Of a DNA stretch of 64,000 nucleotides, positions 32,432 to 41,394 are shown one piece after another. The stretch lies in assembly GCA_949358305.1 (NCBI GenBank), contig OX442320.1, positions 2,234,501-2,298,500 of the forward strand, written 5' to 3'. Both the position numbers and the translations under genes were made by a program. The notes below the pieces were generated by a model. It saw only the letters and a program-made list of their open reading frames with translations, did no database searches and was not told the DNA's origin. Position 1 is the first letter of the stretch; every line of letters begins with the position of its first letter. Source of the stretch: Strigamia acuminata (Eukaryota > Arthropoda > Chilopoda > Geophilomorpha > Linotaeniidae).

Positions 32432-35299
32432 ATGGAGCTCCGAGACACATGGGGAGCGCTCAGCCCCGCATGCATAGTGCGAGCGGGCATATATCGAGGC
32501 GTACTGCCCGATTTTCTGCGCCGCTGCTTTGGCGAAGATGCGAAGCCATACCGCCTGCGCGTATTATTTTCGCGCGCCCTCGCCAAGCGTTGGGTTAACG
32601 ATTGTACACTCCTGGACGCGTTCCCGGAGTCGGTGCGAAACGTCGTCGCTGCAGAGCTCGCTCGCATCGATGACCCGAAGTCACCAATCTTCCACCCGGC
32701 CCTGTCGAGCCAATACTCCGGCAGGCCGGCGGAGGAGCATGTGTTGTTCGCGTGGCAAGCGGCCGAGACCGAGGAGGCCCGCGAAGAAGTGTATCAACAC
32801 TACCGCCAGCAGCTAATCGACACTGCGCCGGCGGTTGCAGAGCGGATTTTGCAAGACGACGGAATGAGCACCGCCGATATACATCTGTGGTGCGAGCAGA
32901 TTCGGCAGGGAGAAGTTACGCCACAGTGGCGACCGAGAATGGGGATTCTCACGTCACAAGCTGAAATGTGGCAACTCCACTATTTGGGAATTCTCGGCCC
33001 CAAATATAATTTCCCAAGGAAGCGCAAGCGCTCCAAGGGAACCGGGGGCAGCGAATCGCGCTCCCCGGGACGGTCGAAGAAACAGTGCGTCGAACAGCAC
33101 TCGACCGTCAACGATGGAGCGGGAACGTCAGCGCAGCCACCGCGCGACCCCGCGAATTACACCAGACCAAGGGTGTTCGTCAACCGTCAGATGAAAGACG
33201 GTAAAGAGACTCGAGAAGTCTGGATTTCGGGTGACGAAGAGCGAGTCTCTCGTTCCCGTGTCGGCAGACATCCGCTAACTCATCGTGAGCAGCGGAAACG
33301 AGACCGCAAAGAGCGGTATTTCGCTCGCTGCGAGGCGCGAGGAATTCCCCTTCCCGAACACGCTCTCAAAGCAATCGAAGCGAAGGAAGCGAGAGAGGCA
33401 CGATCGAAGTCGAGTGGCCGATCTTCCGGGGAGCGTCGCGTCCTAGCGCCAGACACGCGGGACCTTCGCGAGATCATCACCCAGATGAAACGCAAGAAAT
33501 TGTCGCGTTTCGACCCCGCGATGCAGTTCGCTCGCAAGATGGGCGTCGTCGAGCATGGTACCGTGATTCCACACGAAGTGGCACGGTGGTTAAGCGAGTA
33601 TGTCAATTCGCGACCGCGTGTAGAAAACGCGCCTACGGCCGTCGTTCCACCGACGAGTACTGTAAGCCAGCTCCCGGCACTCCAAGTCACGCCGACTGGA
33701 GTGCAAGCGACGCTGCCACCGCCAACACAACAGTCTTTGACGTTGCTGTTGCCGACGCAGTCATCAACGTCGCAACCGTTGCCAGCACAGCAGTCCCTGA
33801 CGCTGCCGCCGCCGACACAGCCGCTGCCGCCGCCGACGCAGCCCCCGCCGCCGCCGCCGCCGATGCCGGGTTCGAGCACTACGCCGAACTTGGCCGTCGA
33901 CGACTCGGTGATGTTGCCCGTTCACCAGAGCATTGCGCGGGAATGCCATAACGCCCGCTTCGGAGAATATTACCCGAGCAAGGCAAGACACGACCGCACC
34001 GCGATGTGGTATGAACAGCGTGACGAAAACGCACGGCTGGCTCGAGAAGCAGCCAATCCGTCGATCGAAGAGCTCTTGGCCTTCGCATTTGTGATGGAGG
34101 ACCCGAGGGCCGCCGCCGCTGCTCTGCAGGGCGCCGACGTCACTCAGCGCCATTTCATCGAGTGGGGGATTTCGATGATGCGGCACCACTCGCGCGCGTT
34201 CGCTGCAGATCCTGATCGCAGCAACCCTGTAAATCGGCGCAGTCTACAGCTGGCTTTGACGAAAATCATGGTCCAGTTATTGACCCCCTCGCTCTTTGGG
34301 GTCGGACGACAGGCGATGGCCTGTTGGTCCGTAGTAGACAGAGAGGGTGTGCAGATACCTCGCGCACTCGTTGGAGAATGGAGCGCCATTCTCCCCAACC
34401 CGGCGATGACTCGCTTCGAGCTGACCCGGGACGTGGTGAACCCCGAATGGGAGGGGTATAAGTTGCGGAGCATGGCCTTCCGCCACGCCGTTACCACGTG
34501 GGAGCCAACACCGTCAGCGCAGTCACACGCAATGATGGTCACGAGTGAAGAGCCGATGGAGAGCGACGCCGCCTCTTCGACTGCTTCACGTGGAGCCCCA
34601 ACTCCACCTCCGCCGCCGCCACCGATGCCACCAGCGGCGACACCACAGACACCCGTCCTATCAAATGCGGCGGGTAAGCCCAGACGCTTGTTATGTCGGA
34701 CGCCACCAACGATGTCCGCCGCTCGCCAGAGCCTGACGCCTCCCGCAGCCCAACAAGCGCGGGAAGAGACTGTCCAACAAGCGGTAGTTCCGAAGAGCGC
34801 CAAGCCAGCGAAAGCGGCGAAGCTTCAGACGAACTATTATGAGAAGTTGTGTGACGAGTTCTCTCAGCTGTCGATGACGACGGCGACGCGCAAATTCATC
34901 CTCGCGCAGAGAGACAAGGGGAAATCGGTATTCGTTTGGCTACACAACCAGGTGCGCCAGACCACCGATTTGATCCTCCATCAGCGTTTGCTGAGGGCCC
35001 ACCGTGCGCCTCGAACGGCCGCGGAGGCGAACGCGATCCGGCACACCAATTCCGGGTTTTCGGCGTTCATTCCGCGGGTTTGGCTGCATGAGAGGAGACG
35101 TGCCCCGTACGAGCCAGCCGGCGGCCACGCATTGTGCTTCATTTCCGAGCACGAGGACCCCCGCGACCAGTCTTCAGCCTTGGTTGGAGATCTGGTTTTG
35201 CCGCCCGGCGTTGTGCCGCCCGGCGCTGAGCCGCCCGTCCCTGGAGTGAGTTTCGCCCAGGCGATGGATCCAGCGTCGGGTCCCAGCAAGAAGGATTGA
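32432..35299 (+). CDS. Third ORF of the gypsy element, unknown protein
   Basis: 955 codons from the ATG directly after the predicted acceptor (MELRDTWGALSPACIV). The frame remains open to 32045, but only non-ATG or poorly placed starts lie there. The N-terminal 200 residues are globular-looking and helical. A Lys/Arg-rich segment (KRKRSK, about residue 200) could be a nuclear signal. Two Pro-rich tracts (PPPTQ repeats, and PPPPPPPMP twice) separate further charged, helical regions. There is no signal peptide after the predicted start, no C-terminal membrane anchor and no furin-type site in an envelope context, so it is not an envelope gene. It ends 28 nt before the polypurine tract, where many retroelements place an accessory gene. 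I do not recognise the family. Confidence 0.8.
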   Translation: MELRDTWGALSPACIVRAGIYRGVLPDFLRRCFGEDAKPYRLRVLFSRALAKRWVNDCTLLDAFPESVRNVVAAELARIDDPKSPIFHPALSSQYSGRPAEEHVLFAWQAAETEEAREEVYQHYRQQLIDTAPAVAERILQDDGMSTADIHLWCEQIRQGEVTPQWRPRMGILTSQAEMWQLHYLGILGPKYNFPRKRKRSKGTGGSESRSPGRSKKQCVEQHSTVNDGAGTSAQPPRDPANYTRPRVFVNRQMKDGKETREVWISGDEERVSRSRVGRHPLTHREQRKRDRKERYFARCEARGIPLPEHALKAIEAKEAREARSKSSGRSSGERRVLAPDTRDLREIITQMKRKKLSRFDPAMQFARKMGVVEHGTVIPHEVARWLSEYVNSRPRVENAPTAVVPPTSTVSQLPALQVTPTGVQATLPPPTQQSLTLLLPTQSSTSQPLPAQQSLTLPPPTQPLPPPTQPPPPPPPMPGSSTTPNLAVDDSVMLPVHQSIARECHNARFGEYYPSKARHDRTAMWYEQRDENARLAREAANPSIEELLAFAFVMEDPRAAAAALQGADVTQRHFIEWGISMMRHHSRAFAADPDRSNPVNRRSLQLALTKIMVQLLTPSLFGVGRQAMACWSVVDREGVQIPRALVGEWSAILPNPAMTRFELTRDVVNPEWEGYKLRSMAFRHAVTTWEPTPSAQSHAMMVTSEEPMESDAASSTASRGAPTPPPPPPPMPPAATPQTPVLSNAAGKPRRLLCRTPPTMSAARQSLTPPAAQQAREETVQQAVVPKSAKPAKAAKLQTNYYEKLCDEFSQLSMTTATRKFILAQRDKGKSVFVWLHNQVRQTTDLILHQRLLRAHRAPRTAAEANAIRHTNSGFSAFIPRVWLHERRRAPYEPAGGHALCFISEHEDPRDQSSALVGDLVLPPGVVPPGAEPPVPGVSFAQAMDPASGPSKKD

Positions 35300-35320
35300 T
35301 CGCTCCGAACACCGGCGGTC

Positions 35321-35338
35321 AGAGCTGGGAGGGGGACG
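35321..35338 (+). promoter_or_regulatory. Polypurine tract
   Basis: AGAGCTGGGAGGGGGACG immediately precedes the 3' LTR, the expected primer site for plus-strand DNA. Confidence 0.8.
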
Positions 35339-36334
35339 TGTGGTGACCCGACTGGGGTGGGGCACGAAGAGTTTCTCTCGTGGCCTACATACGGGTAAAG
35401 AAGGGGAGTCGCACGCGCGCCTCCCTTCCCTCAGAGCATTGACATCCAGTCAATGGACGGGCGTCTGCCCTGGGGGAGTGGGGGAGATTCGTCTTCTCCA
35501 CTATTGGGTGGCTTTAGTCACCTGTCACCCCCCGCTTTGTGCAAAGGAATTCGCCTTGCACTGAGCGGGCAGAACCAACACAAAAATCAACCAAGATACA
35601 CGTAAAAGCCAAACGTCCTAAAACGATCAAGCCTAAGTACAAAGACTTCAGGAGTGACCTAGGACAAGGGACTTTCAACGTGAGTACGATTGATTTGTGT
35701 TAACCTCCGCAGAGTAACCTGCGAAACAAGATTACCACACTATTTTAGCAAGCCAGCTAGAAATAGTAAACCTACTCCAATTTAGCGAGTTGTGCAGACA
35801 AACGGTCGCACAAGCCTAAATTGCAGTAACCACGACGAGCGTTCCCGCCGCTGTGTGTATCGCCGGGAACCACCAAGCGTCCGCCGCTGTGTGATCGCCG
35901 GACACCTACAAAAAACCCTAAACCTAGACAACAGACCAGAAGTAAGACCTTTCAGGCATTCACTCGCGCCCGACCAGCGTGAGCCCGAAGGACCGAACGA
36001 GAAACGTGAGACGAGGACGCCATTCATTGCCACGCCGGCCCAAGACGACACCACGTTGCCACGCGGACGCCATCTTGGATCCACAGCGACAAAGGACGAC
36101 CTCGACCAGTTTCCCGCCAACTTCACACCCCTTTCCTCTTACCTTTTTATTCCCTTACATATTTTATTCCCTTTTAACTGTATATTCCCGTATAATAAAT
36201 ACATTTATTATATTTACCTTTTACATTGTCTTGCCGTGTTACATTATTTGGGTAACCGCTTGAGTAAAGCGGTATTGCGAGATTAGAGAGTGACTCATAC
36301 CACGTATTAGCGACAGACCGAGTTGAGCGCGACA
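35339..36334 (+). repeat. 3' LTR of the gypsy element
   Basis: 996 bp, matching the 5' LTR with a constant offset of 12523 and no difference noticed. Confidence 0.95.
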
Positions 36335-36337
36335 AGA

Positions 36338-36641
36338 TACAGCCTTGGACATAAGAATCGTCCCAGTCTAGCTTGAAATTCACCTGCAGAATGCGCATTT
36401 TCGGCTGTATCCACCAGGTAATGCAAAAACTCACTGATAAGTTATGACAAATTGACATTTAAATAATGTCACTCAAACAATTTCACATAATGGGTTTAGA
36501 TGATTGTGAGACATCATTTAATGTTAATTTGTCACAACTTATTAGTGAGTTTTTCTACTTCCTGGTGGATACAGCCGAAAACACTCATTCTGCAGGTGAG
36601 CTTCAAGCTGGACTGAGACGATTTTGAGGTCCAAGGCTGTA
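36338..36641. mobile_element. Inverted-repeat element H, abutting the gypsy insertion
   Basis: Ends TACAGCCTTGGAC and inverted GTCCAAGGCTGTA; inverse blocks continue with TTTTCGGCTGTATCCACCAG / CTGGTGGATACAGCCGAAAA. The AGAT duplication of the gypsy element overlaps its first base, so the retrotransposon entered exactly at this element's edge. Confidence 0.8.
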
Positions 36642-36929
36642 CATCTTTGCATCTTGTGACAAAGAGGTCACATGCAGGGCTGGACTGTGAACAAATTTAG
36701 TGCCGGGAAATCTGGATGTTCGGGCCACAATTAATCAAGTCGGAACGGGCCACAGCAAGTCACGGCGGGCCACAGCGACCACGGGCCAGCGGGAAATTCC
36801 CGGTATCTCGCCGGGCCAGGCCAGCACTGGTCACATGGCTGTTCTTTCAATATGGAAGCTACTAGTAGAATGTAAAAATTACACACTGCAAAAAAATGTG
36901 TAATTGAAAGAAAATGTGGGTGTCCTTCC

Positions 36930-37149
36930 ATGGAAGCATAACAATCCTCCAATACTTTTTTATAAGTATATTAGTCCGTGATACCCTTAATTTAATGGGT
37001 TGGACCGATACACATATAAAAAAACCATCCCAATAGTAAAATGGCTTGGGGATGGTTTCCTGTATGTGTATCGGTCCACCCCATTAAATTAAGGGTATCG
37101 TGGACCAATATACTTATATAAAAGTATTGGAGGATTGTTATGCTTCCAT
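36930..37149. mobile_element. 220-bp palindrome, element I
   Basis: The arms begin ATGGAAGCATAACAATCCTC and are inverted over about 90 bp with few mismatches. The centre is a short loop around TCCCAATAGTAAAATGGC flanked by AACCATCC / GGATGGTT. Confidence 0.85.
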
Positions 37150-39300
37150 TTGCAGATGATAAACTGCCTTTGACATGAATATTTCAGCAGAAAAATGATT
37201 CTAAGCATAAAGTCAAGGCAATTGCTCAGTGTTTCATATTGGCATTGTTTGTGATTTGGATGTTTTAATGAAGTGTATGAGTGACTACACATGTGTTTAT
37301 GGATAAATTTTAATATTTGCCGCATATTTTATAATGGGAATGGCTAATTGTTTGTGGTTAATGGGTATGTTAACTTACTTTTTGCCTCTAATTTTTTATG
37401 TCACTTCACAAAAGAATTTTTTTCTCAGAAACCGATGGATAGATGTTGATAAAATTTTAGGTGAATAAAGTAGGGTGTTGTACGAGTCTCCAGTTAAAAT
37501 TTCATAAATTTTCTTTTCTTTTTTCTTGAGATACAGCCATAAGAATGAACATGATGCGTTTGTTAACTTAGTTTTTGTCCTCACTGTAGGCTAGCAGCAG
37601 ACAAAATTTCAGATTCAATGGAGCTTTCCTGTTTATCTTGTACTCCGTACTATTTTTTGTGAGTTACAATTATACAGGTTAGCATTAGCAGAGACTCCTA
37701 ATAATTGACCATTTAATACTAGCAAAAAATGCAATGTTCTAGGCACATTAATGAACTCATCATCTTTTTGAATGAGAAAAACTCACTCTAGATTTTTAGG
37801 GAAGTGATTGGCATTACTCAGAGTTGATGATGATTTGCAAATACTGTAAGTGAAGAAAAAAACGAGCGGTGGTTCTACTCTATGGTGGTTTGAGTACAAT
37901 TTACAGCCCAAACAACCACCCAGCGTTCAAGTTTGTCATTGGTCATGCAAACTTACTATCCGATAATGTTAAAAGATTACGTTCTGATATATTATATTAC
38001 TGTTCTTAAGGGGAAATCCTTCAAGTATTGGCGGAATTATTCCCTCGTCAACTTTTTCATCTCACAAGTCAGTAGTGATTTAGTGTACAAAATGAATCCC
38101 AAACTCAAAAATGAAACATTGTGAATGCCCAATTATTATAGAAATTGTTTTCTGGAATATTTTATTACAATAAAACTCCAGATTTCCTGACATTTAGGGT
38201 TCACGAGTTCAAAGTGATTTTTATTTCGATGCACTTGAAGCCTGAAACTAAAATTAATGAAAACATTCTTAATGATTTACAATGCACTTTTCTGTGACAA
38301 CGAGCAAATCTCTAACCATCACAATGCTTATCTGATTATCTTGATCACAAACAAACAAACTTGATTGCTATCAATAAACCCTTGAATCAATCATTCATCC
38401 GCACAAAAATAAATCCTTCTTTTCCAACTATTCATCTTTTCATTGAATAATCATCCCGAGTTTACCGCAATTACTTCAATTGCCTTAATCGAGCCTTGAC
38501 AGCTGGATAGCTGTGTAATAACGCCTTGCATTCTGTCGCACCCTGGTGAGAAAAACAACAAACCATCATGCTTATACGTGTGTTGCCCGAGTCGAGAAGG
38601 GATGCCAAATAAGGAAACGAGGGAAGTGGAGTGCATTCACTTTGGCGGTTCCCGGTTGATCGTCGCTAGCGATTAATTCATTCCAAACTCCTCCGATAGA
38701 ATAACTAGAAGGAAGAACGACCAATGTGAGTATAGTTTCGACTCGATTGTCACTTTTAATGACGATCTTGTGTGATAATCGAGTCCAAAGTGTGATGTAA
38801 TGAAAATGTAAATACAAAAGTTGAGCCGTTTATATATGGGCGTTGGTCGTTTGAAGAAAAGGGGAAATAATTGCGTGGGAAGTTGGAATGATATAGTTAA
38901 TGAACACGCTGCGAATTGGATGGGATTTCTCGTACGATCATGTGATGAAATACAGCAAAGGCGAAATTAAATGTTTGTGAAGGTCATTGCATTAATCGTT
39001 TGTGTTCGCTCTTGTTTTAAGCGACTGGTGGCAAATATGGGCACTAGAGTTTGGAATTTGTGCCTTTTAGCTGGTGAATATTTTGTTTTGCATTTGAAGT
39101 AAGTGATGGAAATGTGGCACTGGAAGTGGAATTTGAGGTGAGGGGGCGAGCATTTTGGCCAGATGTTGTGGGAAGTCCTTTTTCGTGTCATGGGCAAAGT
39201 GTTGCGAGTGTTGCCTTAAATTGGAGGTACAAAGTGAATTGGATTGGAATTGGATTGTGTGTTTTCGTGTGTGCTTTTGGATTGGTGTTTTTCTATCAAG
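37150..39300. other. 2.1 kb without a supported gene
   Basis: No convincing exon. At 38451-38817 both strands have splice-like signals (a + strand GTGAGTATAG near 38723 and GTGAGA near 38543) and a TATATA near 38830; this could be a 5' untranslated exon or promoter of paxillin, but nothing fixes it. Confidence 0.35.
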
Positions 39301-39316
39301 ATGTCTGGCTGGAAAG
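39301..39316 (+). CDS. Pxn: Possible first coding exon of paxillin
   Basis: ATGTCTGGCTGGAAAG followed by GTGAGG: five codons plus one G. The exon at 41201 needs exactly one incoming G to make Asp of the LD1 motif, and vertebrate paxillin also has a very short first exon ending in this phase. Against it: the usual start reads MDDLD, whose Leu belongs to the LD1 motif, and this exon gives Lys there. An alternative first exon elsewhere is possible. Confidence 0.35.
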
Positions 39317-39780
39317 GTGAGGAAATGTTTGTAATTATTTAGGTAGGTAATGTAGGTTAAGGTGGTGATGTAAATATGGGAATGTAGGTTATGTAATCTG
39401 GTTTATTCACCGTTCATGGGACGCGATTGAAAGCGAAAACTATTTTACTAAGAAGTACTAAGGTGTTTTCGTGTAGCTTTTCGATGTATTTGTTGCTATT
39501 GATATTTTTCGACATTTGGTTTTAGGCTTTTTGAATTGGTTTAATACAGACCGTTAAGCTTTAAATTGTGGCCTGTGCTCATTTAAGCAGTGCTCGTTTA
39601 TGCAGTTATCGTTTATGCAGTTATAAGCGCTAGGGTAATAAAAATTATGATATCTTAATAATAAAAAAATTTGCCAGGCTTAAATAACCGCCTAGGCCTA
39701 AGTGTTAAGAATAAATTGCCGATAGACGGCGTCTTACTCTGCATATAATAGAATGGTGTTGCATTCAAATACATCACCAA

Positions 39781-40848
39781 TACGTGCGTTCAATCTTAAA
39801 TGGATTTCTTTGATTTTCTTGATTTTCTTGATTTCGGGAGACCGGAAGTAATGATTTTTATGTCATAAAATCGAAATCGGATTTCTGAAAATCCACATGC
39901 AGGGTCGCTTTTCTTGATTTTCTTGATTTTCAGCCATCTTCATTTCCACATAGTGTGATCAAAGCACGTTTCGTTTAGGGGCCGTCCATAAATTACGTAA
40001 CGCCTGGAGGGGGGGGGAGGGGGTTTTAAATTTTGTTACGAGTTGTTACGATGGGGAGGGGGGTTCTAAATAATGTTACGTAACAAAAAGTGAAAATTTA
40101 TTATTATTGTGAATTTTAAATTTTTGTAAAAAATTTAAAATTTTTGAATTTTTTTTTAAAAATTTTTTTTAAACATTTTTGAAACTTTATTTAAAATTTT
40201 GTAAAAAAATTTAAATTTTTGTAAAAAAATTTAAATTTTTGTAAAAAAATTTAAATTTTTGTAAAATTTTGTATTTTCAGCTTGTATCAAAATTTTTTCT
40301 TGGGGGGGGGGGGGTTTGTGGATTTGTTACAACCTTGTTACAGGGGGGGGGGGGTCTAAAATAATTTATGGACGGCCCCTTACTGATAACAATTTAACAT
40401 TTAGCAAACAACAATTACATTTAAATGTAAATGTCCCGTCTTAATTTTTGGCTGCATTTGTGCCCCGTGCTTTTGCAAGGGAAAATCGCAACATTTTGGC
40501 CGTATTCGAGTGCTCAAATGCGGCCCGTTGTAATTAAATGTTACGCCTTGCGAGTTTCAGACATTTTGCGATATTTCGGCCGCGTTTGAAGTCTCGAATG
40601 CGGCCGGCAGTGTTTCGCTGTGCTATGGCATGGCAAAATCATGACATTTCGGCCACATTTGAGCGCTAAATGTGGCTGGATGTTTGAAATTACAAACAGG
40701 AAGTTATCCAATGGTTCTAATTTCGCATGTGCAACAGTTGGATTTTGGCAAATTTTAAGGTCGTTCAAAGTTGAAATCCAATTTCCTTGATTTCTGAAAA
40801 TCAAGAAAATGACAATCTCGGAAATTCATTTAAGATTGAACGCACCTA
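39781..40848. mobile_element. Inverted-repeat element C with a nested MITE
   Basis: Ends TACGTGCGTTCAATCTTAAA and inverse TTTAAGATTGAACGCACCTA. The interior has TTTCTTGATTTTCTTG repeats, GCGGCC-type GC-rich hairpin motifs, and the nested element at 39978-40379. Confidence 0.75.
39978..40379. mobile_element. PIF/Harbinger-like MITE nested in element C
   Basis: TIRs GGGGCCGTCCATAAATTACG and inverted AATTTATGGACGGCCCC, flanked by TTA on both sides (39975-39977, 40380-40382). A 3-bp TWA duplication with GGG...CCC ends fits PIF/Harbinger. The interior holds runs of 8-12 G and AT-rich tandem units (GTAAAAAAATTTAAATTTTT). Confidence 0.7.
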
Positions 40849-41200
40849 TTGTTATATTGCATACTTCTAATAAAACTTCTGAAACTAGTGATTAAAATAT
40901 TTGGACTTTCACAGGAACTCGAGCAAGACAGAAGACTGACAAACTAGACAAATATTAAAACTAAATTTATTTTTGTAATTTAAATTTTGCCTTTATTTTT
41001 AATATTTGTATAGTTTGACCATTTTCTTTTTTATTAATTCTGTCGTTTTCGGGATAAGAATGTTGAGAACTGAAAGATATATCCTACAGCTTAGAGTAAA
41101 TGTTGAAAACAAGAATAATCAAAAAACTATTGCCAATATTCTGTTTAGTTTTCTCGTTAATGGGTGATTAAAAAGATTTTTTTTTTCTCACTTATTGCAG
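40849..41200. other. Paxillin intron, no feature seen
   Basis: AT-rich intron ending with a pyrimidine-rich tract and CAG at 41198-41200. Confidence 0.5.
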
Positions 41201-41394
41201 ACGCTTTGCTGGCCGATTTGCAAAACACAACGGCTCACCTGAATAACTCGATGAAAGATAACAGCGGAGGATACGGCTCTCTCACCAACAGCAGCCGGAC
41301 TTACTCGAACACTCAAGAAATGATGAGCAATAACGACCGGACCATACAGTCCGAACAGTTTGTTGAAATGACCAAGTCGGAAAGAGACTCAACG
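41201..41394 (+). CDS. Pxn: Paxillin exon: LD1 motif
   Basis: Acceptor TTATTGCAG, donor ACG/GTAACT. It encodes [14 protein letters not shown] and a Ser/Asn-rich linker; incoming phase 1, outgoing phase 0. Confidence 0.9.

Larger units (their letters stand above)
22816..36334 (+). mobile_element. Complete Ty3/gypsy-type LTR retrotransposon, 13.5 kb, with a third ORF
   Basis: The two LTRs are 996 bp each, at 22816-23811 and 35339-36334, start TGTGG and end GACA. I saw no differences between them and their translations are identical, which implies a very recent insertion. AGAT flanks both sides (22812-22815, 36335-36338). The order is LTR, primer-binding site, gag, pol (protease, RT, RNase H, integrase), an intergenic leader, a large third ORF, a polypurine tract and the second LTR. 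The domain order RT-RNase H-integrase is that of Ty3/gypsy. All three main frames are open, so the element may be active. It is longer than usual (most are 5-9 kb) because of the long Gag and the third ORF, and is GC-richer than the surrounding DNA. Confidence 0.95.

Noticed and set aside
38451-38817. Small minus-strand gene with two overlapping open frames
   Set aside because: No ATG-led frame joins through plausible splice sites (the only intron would be about 35 bp) and no polyadenylation signal follows.
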